Source of the DNA: Gemmatimonadota bacterium
GTDB lineage: Bacteria > Gemmatimonadota > Gemmatimonadetes > Gemmatimonadales > GWC2-71-9
Assembly: GCA_016199245.1 (NCBI GenBank)
Contig: JACQHC010000061.1
Location: forward strand, 1-37,561
Length of the DNA: 37,561 nucleotides
Direction: 5' to 3'
Numbering within the stretch: position 1 is the stretch's first letter; each line of letters starts with the position of its first letter. This document shows, one piece after another, positions 8,108-15,468 of the stretch. A program made the translations under genes and the position numbers. The notes beneath the pieces were generated by a model. That model saw only the letters and a program-made list of their open reading frames with translations. It did no database searches and had not been told where the DNA came from.

Positions 8108-8668
8108 TTAAGCCGCCGCCGCTTCCGCTGACGCCGCCTCCGCCGCCGCTGCCTCTGCGACCACCTCGATATCGAGATTGAACCGGACCTCCTCGCCCAC
8201 GACCAATCCGCCCGTCTCGAGCAGCTGGTTCCACGTGAGCCCCCACTCCTTCCGATTCAGCTTCCCCGTTGCCCGTCCCGCGATCCGCCGGTTCCCCCAC
8301 GGATCGGTGACCGGCTGCTCCACCTCGGCCGTGAATGAGACCGGCCGCGTCACACCGCGCATGGTCAGATCCCCTTCGATCCGATACGTGCCGTCCGGGT
8401 TGGGCGTCACGGCGGTGCTGCGGTACGTGATCTCGGGATACTGCTGGACGTCGAAGAAATCTGCCGACTTCAGATGCGCGTCGCGGTCGGGCACGTTGGT
8501 GTTGATGCTGGCCGCGTCAATGGCGACTTCCAGGGCCCGAAGCGCGCCGTCGGGAGCCGTCCTCACGCTGCCCTGGAATGCCTGAAACCGTCCTTTGGTG
8601 GTCGAAATGCCCAGGTGCTTGACGCCGAACTCGATGGCGCTGTGGGCTGCGTCGATGTTCCACTGCAT
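8108..8668 (-). CDS. YceI-family lipocalin-like protein
   Basis: 186 residues, starting at the ATG of 8668-8666 behind an aaaaggag ribosome site. The whole length fits the YceI fold: N-terminal WNIDAAHSAIEFGVKHLGIS, then FQGSV, then the central DFFDVQQYPEITYRST and LTMRGVTRPVSF, and GRATGKLNRKEWGL near the end. YceI proteins are beta-barrels that bind isoprenoid-type or amphiphilic lipids; this one has no signal peptide, so it is probably cytoplasmic. The last ~16 residues are an Ala/Glu/Ser tail (AEAAAAEAASAEAAAA) encoded by 9-bp GC repeats and are not part of the fold. It is divergent from the HxlR regulator gene, which probably controls it. Confidence 0.9.
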   Translation of the reverse strand: MQWNIDAAHSAIEFGVKHLGISTTKGRFQAFQGSVRTAPDGALRALEVAIDAASINTNVPDRDAHLKSADFFDVQQYPEITYRSTAVTPNPDGTYRIEGDLTMRGVTRPVSFTAEVEQPVTDPWGNRRIAGRATGKLNRKEWGLTWNQLLETGGLVVGEEVRFNLDIEVVAEAAAAEAASAEAAAA

Positions 8669-8724
8669 GGTTGCTGCACTCCTTTTGTAGATACCGGTCG
8701 TAGCACTGATCTCAGGAACGGTAG

Positions 8725-8745
8725 TATACTAGCAATAGCAGTATA
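8725..8745. promoter_or_regulatory. Inverted-repeat operator candidate between yceI and hxlR genes
   Basis: The sequence tatact-agcaatagc-agtata is a perfect 6-bp inverted repeat with a 9-bp spacer, in the AT-rich gap between the divergent yceI-like and HxlR genes. It covers the predicted -10 of the yceI promoter and lies beside a perfect TATAAT (8742-8747) facing the regulator. HxlR proteins bind such symmetric sites as dimers, so this is the natural operator candidate. Confidence 0.5.
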
Positions 8746-8754
8746 ATTTGTCAA
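8726..8754 (-). promoter_or_regulatory. Promoter of the yceI-like gene
   Basis: On the minus strand, TTGACA (8754-8749) and TAGTAT (8731-8726) are separated by 17 bases. The -35 is a perfect match to the consensus and the -10 matches at four of six positions. The transcript would begin near 8719, leaving a ~50-base leader with a good ribosome site. Confidence 0.55.
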
Positions 8755-8794
8755 GCACTTGACTAAATAGAGCGCTTTCAATACTTTCCGTTCC

Positions 8795-9178
8795 ATGGCA
8801 AGGCGGGCGATAACACGCGGGACTGAGGGTGAGCATTCCTTCTGCCCGGTTACGGCCTCCATCGAGATCCTTCAGGAGAAGTGGTCCCTCCACATCATCC
8901 GGCGGCTGCTGGATGGCGGGGAGCAGGGGTTCAACGAGTTGCGGCGCAGCGTGGGCGCCAACCCCGCGACCCTGACTGAGCGGTTGGAGCATCTGGAGGA
9001 ACTGGGTATCGTGCGTCGCACGGTACACTCCCTGATGCCTCCCAGGACCAGCTACGCTCTGACCCCCGCAGGCGTGGCGCTCAGCGGCGTCATCAACGCC
9101 ATCAGCGATTGGGGGCGGGAATACCTCGATCAGTCCAAGGGGAAGAAGGGGCTGGTTGCGGTGCGGAAGGCAGGCTGA
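8795..9178 (+). CDS. HxlR-family winged-helix transcriptional regulator
   Basis: 127 residues, about the family length. The signature is clear: FCPVTASIEILQEKWSLHIIRRLLDG, then FNELRR and NPATLTERLEHLEELGIVRR forming the recognition helix, then the wing PPRTSYALTPAG. The Cys in FCPV matches the N-terminal cysteine that senses thiol stress or electrophiles in several HxlR proteins (HypR, YodB). It is transcribed away from the yceI-like gene, and the shared gap holds an inverted repeat and promoters for both, so it probably represses or activates that gene and itself. There is no ribosome site before the ATG. A TACTTT seven bases upstream would allow a leaderless message. Confidence 0.9.
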   Translation: MARRAITRGTEGEHSFCPVTASIEILQEKWSLHIIRRLLDGGEQGFNELRRSVGANPATLTERLEHLEELGIVRRTVHSLMPPRTSYALTPAGVALSGVINAISDWGREYLDQSKGKKGLVAVRKAG

Positions 9179-9187
9179 GCGGCTCAG

Positions 9188-9273
9188 CCGATGTTCGATG
9201 TCAGGTATCCGATGTCCGACGTCAGATATCCGATGTTCGAAATCTGTTGCGTCGGACATCGGATGTCGGACAT
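9188..9273. repeat. 21-bp tandem repeat plus inverted copy (ccgatgt type)
   Basis: Two full 21-bp units and a partial third begin at 9189, 9210 and 9231, each starting ccgatgttcga or ccgatgtccga. From 9252 the same words run in the opposite orientation (gtcggacatcggatgtcgga). The whole stretch can fold back on itself. It fills the gap between the HxlR and YbaK genes. It is related in sequence to the repeat at 7609-7685. Confidence 0.7.
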
Positions 9274-9277
9274 TTGC

Positions 9278-9283
9278 TATCTT
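9278..9283 (+). promoter_or_regulatory. Candidate -10 element (TATCTT) for a leaderless ybaK-like transcript
   Basis: TATCTT lies five bases before the ATG at 9289, the same hexamer and spacing as at the kinase gene start (2650). No Shine-Dalgarno sequence fits between them. Confidence 0.35.
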
Positions 9284-9288
9284 GTCTC

Positions 9289-9771
9289 ATGTCATCCGTC
9301 TTCGAGCGCATCCGTCAACTTCTGAGCGGTAGGGGCGTGGCGTTCCGCGAAGTGCACCACGAGCCCACGCGCACGTCCGAAGAGTCGGCGAAAGCGCGTG
9401 GCGAGCTGCTCGAGGTGGGTGGGAAGGCCATCGTTCTCAAGGTCGGTGACACGTTTCGGCTGTTCGTCCTTTCCGCCGCGAGGAGTCTGGATTCTGCGGC
9501 GATCAAGCGACATTTCGGCGTGAAGAAGACTCGCTTCGCCACCGCCGAGGAGCTCAATGCCCTCACGGGGCTCCCGCCCGGCGCCGTGCCGCCGTTCGGG
9601 CGGCCGGTTCTGGACTTCGACGTCTACGCGGATCGCTCGATTCTCGCCAATGACCGTATCGCGTTCAACGCAGGATCGCTCACGGACTCCATCATCATGC
9701 GTGTGAAGGACTACGTCGAGATCGCCCAACCCGAGTTGCTGGACTTCTCCGCGCCGGCCGGTGAGCGGTGA
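9289..9771 (+). CDS. YbaK/ProX-type aminoacyl-tRNA deacylase domain protein
   Basis: 160 residues. I start it at ATG 9289 (MSSVFERIRQLLSG); the longer frame in the track only reads through the upstream 21-bp repeat. It matches the YbaK/EbsC fold: VAFREVHHEPTRTSEESAKARG near the start, GKAIVLKVGDTFRLFVLSA with the conserved lysine, then ATAEELNALTGLPPGAVPPFG and NAGSLTDSIIMRVKDY. Family members hydrolyse mischarged tRNAs such as Cys-tRNA(Pro) or Ala-tRNA(Pro) in the cytoplasm; the exact substrate cannot be told from sequence. The next gene overlaps its stop (GTGA), so both are made together. Confidence 0.88.
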   Translation: MSSVFERIRQLLSGRGVAFREVHHEPTRTSEESAKARGELLEVGGKAIVLKVGDTFRLFVLSAARSLDSAAIKRHFGVKKTRFATAEELNALTGLPPGAVPPFGRPVLDFDVYADRSILANDRIAFNAGSLTDSIIMRVKDYVEIAQPELLDFSAPAGER

Positions 9772-10250
9772 GCAGGGTCGCCATCCAAGATCAATATCCG
9801 GACGAGTTCAGTCACTGTTACGGCTGCGGACGGCTGAACCGGCACGGGCTCCACATCAGGAGCTACTGGGAGGGCGACGAGGCCGTCGCCACGTTCGCGC
9901 CCACGGCTTACCAGATCGCGGTTCCCGGATTCGTATACGGCGGCCTGATCGCGTCCCTGCTCGACTGCCACGGGATCGCGGCCGCAGCGGCGGCGCAGCT
10001 TCAGGCAGAAGGCCGTACGATCGGCGACGGCCCGGTCCCGCGCTTCGTCACGGCGGCGCTGCGGATCGACTACCTGAAGCCCACGCCGCTCGGCCCGGAC
10101 CTCGAGATCCGCGGCAGGCCGAAGGCACTGCAGGGTCGTAAGGTGATCGTGGATGTCTCGCTGGCAGCCGAAGGAGTCCTGTGCGCGCGCGGGGAGCTGA
10201 TCGCGGCCCAGATGCCGGAGTCCATGAACCTGGGGCACGGCCGCCCATGA
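9768..10250 (+). CDS. PaaI-type hotdog-fold acyl-CoA thioesterase
   Basis: 160 residues beginning at a GTG that overlaps the ybaK-like stop (GTGA), so translation is probably coupled. It carries the family opening HCYGCGRLNRHGLHI, the helix GFVYGGLIASLLDCHG containing the active-site Asp position, and the strands RIDYLKPTPLGPDLEIRG and GRKVIVDVSLAAEGVLCARGE typical of single hotdog domains that work as dimers or tetramers. The reaction is presumably hydrolysis of a small or aromatic acyl-CoA in the cytoplasm. Pairing with a tRNA-editing protein gives no obvious shared pathway. Confidence 0.87.
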   Translation: MSRVAIQDQYPDEFSHCYGCGRLNRHGLHIRSYWEGDEAVATFAPTAYQIAVPGFVYGGLIASLLDCHGIAAAAAAQLQAEGRTIGDGPVPRFVTAALRIDYLKPTPLGPDLEIRGRPKALQGRKVIVDVSLAAEGVLCARGELIAAQMPESMNLGHGRP

Positions 10251-10443
10251 CCTTCCGCGTGGTTCCGCGAACGCAAACGACACTGGAGAACGCCCGGCAC
10301 GGATCGCCAACAAGGCGCTGAAGCGGCGGCTTCGCGACCACTCGCCACCGGCTCGCTGAGCCCACGGCTCCGCCGTCCCTCCTCATTGACTGCACGCTTC
10401 CGGTAGGCCCTATTTGTGGCCGCCTGGCACGACCGGACTGTAC

Positions 10444-11892
10444 ATGACACTCGATTCCGAGTCGCTGGATCGTCGGACATTCATCAAGACGGCGGGTGTC
10501 GGCGCGCTGGTCGGTGCGCGCGCGCTCCACGGGGTGTGGGGGTTCCCCGCCCCGGTGACCAGAGCGCCGGAGATCGTCGTGATCGGGGCCGGCGCGTTCG
10601 GTGGCTGGACGGCGCTCCACCTCCGTCAGATGGGCGCGTCCGTGACGCTGCTCGATGCGTATGGTCCGGGGAATTCGCGCGCCACGTCCGGCGATGAGTC
10701 CCGCGGGATTCGCAGCTCGTACGCCGAGCGGGAGCTGTGGGTGCGCCTGGCCAGCCAGGCGATCGCCAAATGGAAGGAATGGGACGCCGAGTGGGCCAAG
10801 CCGTTCCGCATGCAGTTGTTCTTTCACACCGGCGACCTCATTCTGCGTGCAGAGGCGACCGATCGTTTCATCGTCAACAATCGCGCTTCGTGGGACAAGC
10901 TGGGGATTCCGTACGAGGTGCTCACGATTGACGAAGTGCGGCGCCGCTGGCCCCACGTCAATTGCGACGGCATGAGCGCCGCGCTGTTCGAGACCGGCGC
11001 GGGCGTTGCGCGTGCGCGCCGCTCGTGCGAGGTCGTGGCCGAGGCGTTCCGCCAGAAGGGCGGCAAGATCGTCATCGCGCGCGCGAGCCTGGGGCGGAGC
11101 GCCGGCGGCCGGCTCTCACACGTCACGCTCGACTCGGGCGAGACCCTCGGCGCCGATCGGTTCGTGTTTGCCTGCGGCCCGTGGCTTCCCAAAGTGCTGC
11201 CGGACGTGATGACGGATCGGTTGCGCACGCCGCTCGGGCGCGTGATCTACTTCGGCACGCCGCCGGGCGATCGGCGATTCCTCTTCCCCAACCTGCCGTC
11301 GTTCAATTTCCCGGGTGTCACCGGATGGCCCGGGCTGGGGCCGGACAACCGCGGATTCCGCGTGCGAGGTGGGGGCGGAGGTCAGGGCGGTCGCGGCGGT
11401 CAGGAAGCTCAGGGAGACCAAAGCGGTCAGGTCAGTGGGGGCGGTCAAGCCAATCCGCAACGCGCCGCACCGTCCCAGGCTGACAGTGTGCCGCCCGGCC
11501 CACCGCGGGCACCCGTAGACCCGTCGCAGCTCGACCCGGATCTCTCCAGTCGCTGGGTGCCGCCCGAAGCCCACGAGGGGCCGCGACGGTTTCTCGCGGA
11601 ACGGTTTCCCGATCTCAAGGACGCGCCCATCCTTGCGACCCACGCGTGCCACTATGAGAGCAGCGTGGACCGGAACCCGATCGTGGACCATTGCCCCGGC
11701 CTCGACAACGTGTGGATCGCCGGCGGCGGCTCTGCCGAAGGATTCAAGCTCGGCCCCGTGATCGGCGAGTACGTCGCGCGGCGCGTGCTCAACAAGCAGA
11801 CGGATCCCGAGTTGGACGCGACGTTCAAGTTGAAGGAAGAGAAGTTCGATCCGCTCGTCACGCGGCCTGGAGATTCCGACGGAGAAATCTGA
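10444..11892 (+). CDS. Tat-exported FAD-dependent amine oxidase (sarcosine-oxidase-like)
   Basis: 482 residues from ATG 10444. The start has a twin-arginine leader (DRRTFIKTAGVGAL). A dinucleotide fold follows (IVVIGAGAFGGWTALHL), then SGDESRGIRSSYAE typical of the sarcosine/N-methyl-tryptophan oxidase branch of the DAO family. Near the end are HACHYESS and AGGGSAEGFKLGPVIGE. The Cys of ACHYE (residue ~402) aligns with the cysteine that binds FAD covalently in monomeric sarcosine oxidase. It probably oxidises a secondary amine or N-methyl amino acid in the periplasm, after folding with FAD in the cytoplasm. Between residues ~306 and 365 sits a Gly/Gln then Pro-rich insertion encoded by 9-bp repeats, which ordinary family members lack. 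The 193 bp upstream hold nothing I can identify. Confidence 0.85.
   Translation: MTLDSESLDRRTFIKTAGVGALVGARALHGVWGFPAPVTRAPEIVVIGAGAFGGWTALHLRQMGASVTLLDAYGPGNSRATSGDESRGIRSSYAERELWVRLASQAIAKWKEWDAEWAKPFRMQLFFHTGDLILRAEATDRFIVNNRASWDKLGIPYEVLTIDEVRRRWPHVNCDGMSAALFETGAGVARARRSCEVVAEAFRQKGGKIVIARASLGRSAGGRLSHVTLDSGETLGADRFVFACGPWLPKVLPDVMTDRLRTPLGRVIYFGTPPGDRRFLFPNLPSFNFPGVTGWPGLGPDNRGFRVRGGGGGQGGRGGQEAQGDQSGQVSGGGQANPQRAAPSQADSVPPGPPRAPVDPSQLDPDLSSRWVPPEAHEGPRRFLAERFPDLKDAPILATHACHYESSVDRNPIVDHCPGLDNVWIAGGGSAEGFKLGPVIGEYVARRVLNKQTDPELDATFKLKEEKFDPLVTRPGDSDGEI
11380..11451 (+). repeat. 9-bp tandem repeat (ggtcagggc type) inside the flavoprotein gene
   Basis: Eight consecutive 9-bp units related to ggtcagggc (for example ggtcgcggc, ggtcaggaa, ggtcaggtc, ggtcaagcc) encode a Gly-Gln-rich tripeptide array. 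Nine bases keep the frame, so the array expands as a surface loop within the enzyme. Confidence 0.8.
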
Positions 11893-11976
11893 CGTGTGTC
11901 CGCGGTGTCCGGCGCGGCGTTCGCGACCGGTACCCATCCGACAGTCCAATGTAGTCTCTTCCCAGCGAGTTGCATC

Positions 11977-12711
11977 GTGACCGAACCAATGGCAGCCTCA
12001 TCGCCCACGCCGCCCGCGAAGGCCTCGGTGTGGGAGGACTTCGTCGACATCCTGTTCACGCCGGCTGCCGTATTCGCGCGGCGCGAGAACGGGAATCCGT
12101 GGATTCCCCTGCTGGTCGTCACACTCGCACTCGGGGGCCTGTTCCTGGCGAACAGCCGCCTGCTCGAGCCGATCTTCGATGCCGAGTTCGAGCGTGGCAT
12201 GGCGACCGCGATGCGCGATAACCCGCAGATCACGCCGGAGATGGTGGCACAGGGCCGTCGGTTCGCACGGATATTTGCCACAGCCGGTGCGTTCGTGTTC
12301 GTGCCGATCGCCATCGGCCTCATCGGCCTCGCGTTGTGGCTGTTCAGCAAGGCGGCGGATGCCCGGATCTCGTACCGCACCGCGGCACTGGTCGCTGCCT
12401 ACGCGTACGTACCCAGGGTGATCGAGGGGTTGATTTCCGGCGTGCAGGGACTTCTGCTCGACCCCGCCACCCTGGATGGCCGATACCGCGTGACGCTCGG
12501 CATCGGCCGGTTTCTCGATCCCGACACCGCGGCCCCCATCCTGCTTGCCCTGGTCGGCCGAGTGGACGTGTTCACGATCTGGGTGACCGCGCTGCTCGCC
12601 GTGGGGCTCGCAGTCACGGGCAAGACCAGCCGGCTCAGCGCGGCTGTGGTGGCGGCCTTCGTATGGGTCGCCGGGGCATTACCGGGCCTGTTCCAGGCCA
12701 TGCGGAGCTGA
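11977..12711 (+). CDS. YIP1-family polytopic membrane protein
   Basis: 244 residues from GTG 11977 (VTEPMAASS); ATG 11989 is an equally possible start. The 27 residues before it in the track look non-coding. After a Pro/Ser-rich cytoplasmic N-terminus comes the typical Yip1 entry SVWEDFVDILFTPAAVFARREN, then about five membrane segments (LLVVTLALGGLFLAN, IFATAGAFVFVPIAIGLIGLALWLF, a segment with YRTAALVAAYAYVPRVIEGL, FTIWVTALLAVGLAV and VVAAFVWVAGALPG). Bacterial members have no settled function. The next gene begins 37 bp downstream in the same direction. Confidence 0.8.
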   Translation: MTEPMAASSPTPPAKASVWEDFVDILFTPAAVFARRENGNPWIPLLVVTLALGGLFLANSRLLEPIFDAEFERGMATAMRDNPQITPEMVAQGRRFARIFATAGAFVFVPIAIGLIGLALWLFSKAADARISYRTAALVAAYAYVPRVIEGLISGVQGLLLDPATLDGRYRVTLGIGRFLDPDTAAPILLALVGRVDVFTIWVTALLAVGLAVTGKTSRLSAAVVAAFVWVAGALPGLFQAMRS

Positions 12712-12748
12712 ACCCCGTCCAAGGCCGTCAGCGCCGACGCCGGACCGC

Positions 12749-13525
12749 ATGTTCTTGTCCAAGTGGTATTGCGACTGTGTGACCGACGCGGGCGCCGCGT
12801 TCATCGGCTACTGGGCCCGGCTGCGAGTGGGGCCGGTCACGATTCCGTACGCCGCGACCCTCCACAAACCCGTGGGCCAGGCGACGGCGGAGCAGACGCG
12901 CCTTCTCCCCACCGAAGCACCCGCCGTGAAGAACGGCGACCTGCGCTGGGATTGCAGGCGCCTCGGCGTCCGCGTCGCATGGAACGCGCGCGCCCGGGCG
13001 ATTCACCGCACGCTGCTCGAGTGTGCCCACGGAAGCATCATCTGGCACTGCCACGTGCCGGCCGGCCGCGCACGTGTCGACTTCCGCGACGCGGCTCCGC
13101 TCGAAGGGCTCGGCTATGCCGAGCACCTCACCATGTCCCTGAAGCCGTGGGAGCTCCCGTTTCACGAAGTGCGGTGGGGGCGCTTCCTGTCGCACGCGGA
13201 TGCCCTGATCTGGATCGAATGGCGCGGTGCGGATTCGCGCCACTGGGTGTTTCACAACGGCGTCGAGATTCCGGACGCGGTGATAGATCCCGAAGGCGTT
13301 CAGCTCCCATTCGATCACGGCTGGCTTCAGCTTTCCGGTGACGCTCCCGTGCGTGACGGGCCGCTGCTGTCCACGGCGTTGCGCGCGTTTCCCGCGAAAC
13401 GACTCTGGCTCTCCGGCCGGCTGGAGGGTGCGCACGAGACGAAGTGGGTGGCGCGCGGAAGGTTCACCGCCGGCGGGCGACACAGCACCGGCTGGGCCAT
13501 TCACGAGGTCGTGCGGCTGAGATGA
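12749..13525 (+). CDS. AttH/CrtC-like lipocalin-fold protein, putative
   Basis: 258 residues, rich in Trp, His and Arg and poor in hydrophobic helices, so a soluble beta protein is likely. The segment GLGYAEHLTMSLKPWELPFHEVRWGRFLS, with later IWIEWRG, has the order of the GxGYxxH...WGR core seen in AttH/CrtC proteins (carotenoid 1,2-hydratase and hydroxyneurosporene synthase relatives). The match is only in pattern. The start MFLSKWYCDC has two close cysteines and lacks a signal peptide. Its stop overlaps the start of the next gene (ATGA), so it is very probably made with the methyltransferase/PAP2/Lgt fusion and may supply or bind its lipid substrate. Function remains unassigned. Confidence 0.6.
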   Translation: MFLSKWYCDCVTDAGAAFIGYWARLRVGPVTIPYAATLHKPVGQATAEQTRLLPTEAPAVKNGDLRWDCRRLGVRVAWNARARAIHRTLLECAHGSIIWHCHVPAGRARVDFRDAAPLEGLGYAEHLTMSLKPWELPFHEVRWGRFLSHADALIWIEWRGADSRHWVFHNGVEIPDAVIDPEGVQLPFDHGWLQLSGDAPVRDGPLLSTALRAFPAKRLWLSGRLEGAHETKWVARGRFTAGGRHSTGWAIHEVVRLR

Positions 13526-15459
13526 CGCGCGTGGTGCTCGGCAAGATCGCCTACGGCGCATTGTCCGTGGCCGTGGTCCCGGCGGCCCTCGCGTGGTGGG
13601 CCATGAAAGCCGACGCGCTGGTGCCCCTGCCCACGATACCGTATCCCTGGGGCGGCTGGGTGCTGGTGGCTATCGGCGTTCCGCTGATCGTGGCGGGCGC
13701 GTCGGCGCTGATCATCCACGGACGCGGGTTACCGATGAACCCGTATCCTCCGCCGGTCTACGTGACGCGCGCGATCTACCGCTTCACGCCGCACCCGATC
13801 TATGTGGGGTTCGGCATGGTGTGCTTCGGCGCCGCCATGCTGTGGGAGTCGCCCGGCGGGCTGTGGTTGGTTGCGCCCGCGACATCGCTTGCCATGGCCG
13901 CCCTGGTCCTTGGATACGAGCGCCATGACCTGCGCCGGCGGTTCGGTCACCAGAATATCGCGAAGCCCCTCGTATCCCTCCCTCCGGACAGCCCTGAGCA
14001 GCCTACCCGGTGGCACCGGGCCTCGATCTACATCCTGGTCCTCATCCCGTGGTCGGCGGCGTTCGAAGCCGTCTATCGCCTCGGGATCCCGTCCGACGCG
14101 GTCAGCGCCCACTTCCCGCTCGAGCGAGATTGGCCGGTGATGGAGTGGACCGAGGCTGTGTACGGCAGCGTATACGTCTTTGTCCTGGCCACGCCGCTCG
14201 TGGTCACCACGCAGCGGGCTCTGCGCCATCTGGCGTTGACCGGTCTGATTGCGACCGCCGTGGTCACGCTGGTCTACCTGACCGTGCCCGTCGTGGCGCC
14301 GCCGCGCCCGTTCGAGCCACGGACCATCCTCGGTCACGCGCTGATGATCGAGCGCGCCATGTCGCACACAGTCGCCGCGTTCCCGTCGTTTCACGTGATC
14401 TGGAGTCTCATCGTGGCCGAGGCATGGGCGTCGCGATCCCGCGCGTGGGGTGTGGCAGGCTGGACATGGGCGGCGCTCATCATCGTGAGTTGCATCACCA
14501 CGGGCATGCATGCCCTCGTGGACATCGCGGCAGCCATCGTGGCGTTCGCGGTGCTACGGGAATACCGCCGCGTCTGGCGGCTCATGCTGCGGGCGGCGGA
14601 ACGGGTGGCCAACTCGTGGCGTGAGTGGCGATGGGGTCCGGTACGCGTCATCAACTACGGAGCCTATGCAGGCCTGGGCGCGGCGGCAGGCTTCTGGGTG
14701 GGAAATTCTCTGGCTGGCCCCACGGTGTTTTGGCCGCTCGTCTTCATCCACGTGTGCGGACTGGTGGCGTCCGCCGCGTGGGCACAGCAGCTGGAGGGCT
14801 CGCCCAAACTCGCCCGGCCCTTCGGCTACTACGGAGGCGCGATCGGCGGGGCGATTGGAGCCGTGATCGCGGGAACCGTCTCCGGCAACACGACGATGCT
14901 CCTCGCGCTGATCGCGATGGAAGGGCCGTGGCTGCAGGGGATAGGCCGGCTGCGGTGCCTCGTGCAGGGCTGTTGCCACGGCGCGAGGGCCCCGGCGGAT
15001 GCCGGTATCAGATATCTGGAGCCCCGTTCGCGCGTGGCAGCGATCGCCGATCTGGCCGGGGTTCCGGTCTACCCCACCCCCCTGTACTCGATTCTCACCA
15101 ACGTCGTGATCGGCGTGCTGCTGATTCGACTCTGGTCGCTCCACGCCTCCTTCGGCATCATCGCCGGCGTGTACTTGTTGTCGAACGGCATCGCGCGGTT
15201 CGTGGAGGAGTCGTATCGCGGCGAGCCACAAACCCCTGTGATCGGTGGACTGCGGCTGTATCAGTGGGTCGCGCTGCTTTCGGTGACGGCCGGGGCATGG
15301 CTCACAACGATATCCAGCGGTACTGCCCCGGGATTGTCGCTGCACTTCGATTCACGCATGCTGCTGGCCGGCGCGCTGTACGGGCTGCTGGCCGGCGCCG
15401 CGATGGCCATCGATTTCCCCGCGTCCTCGCGGCGGTTCGCGCGGCTCGCGCCGCCGTGA
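13522..15459 (+). CDS. Three-domain membrane fusion: ICMT-like methyltransferase / PAP2 / Lgt-like
   Basis: 645 residues from ATG 13522, which overlaps the previous stop (ATGA); the track start is 26 codons too early. Residues 1-150 resemble isoprenylcysteine carboxyl methyltransferases: RFTPHPIYVGFGMV (HPIY, 91-94) and YERHDLRRRFG (132-142). Residues ~165-350 resemble a PAP2_3/AUR1-type phosphotransferase: AFPSFH (His291) and TTGMHALVD (His330, Asp334), with only a weak first PAP2 motif (PPRPF). Residues ~375-600 resemble prolipoprotein diacylglyceryl transferase: GRLRCLVQGCCHG (475-487), PTPLYS and ARFVEESYRG, keeping the Arg and Glu positions important in Lgt, with the GCCHG variant seen in Lgt-like proteins of unknown role. 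It is a polytopic inner-membrane protein. The combination suggests lipid headgroup or lipid-anchor modification, but this is an inference. Confidence 0.72.
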   Translation: MTRVVLGKIAYGALSVAVVPAALAWWAMKADALVPLPTIPYPWGGWVLVAIGVPLIVAGASALIIHGRGLPMNPYPPPVYVTRAIYRFTPHPIYVGFGMVCFGAAMLWESPGGLWLVAPATSLAMAALVLGYERHDLRRRFGHQNIAKPLVSLPPDSPEQPTRWHRASIYILVLIPWSAAFEAVYRLGIPSDAVSAHFPLERDWPVMEWTEAVYGSVYVFVLATPLVVTTQRALRHLALTGLIATAVVTLVYLTVPVVAPPRPFEPRTILGHALMIERAMSHTVAAFPSFHVIWSLIVAEAWASRSRAWGVAGWTWAALIIVSCITTGMHALVDIAAAIVAFAVLREYRRVWRLMLRAAERVANSWREWRWGPVRVINYGAYAGLGAAAGFWVGNSLAGPTVFWPLVFIHVCGLVASAAWAQQLEGSPKLARPFGYYGGAIGGAIGAVIAGTVSGNTTMLLALIAMEGPWLQGIGRLRCLVQGCCHGARAPADAGIRYLEPRSRVAAIADLAGVPVYPTPLYSILTNVVIGVLLIRLWSLHASFGIIAGVYLLSNGIARFVEESYRGEPQTPVIGGLRLYQWVALLSVTAGAWLTTISSGTAPGLSLHFDSRMLLAGALYGLLAGAAMAIDFPASSRRFARLAPP

Positions 15460-15468
15460 AAGCCGGGC

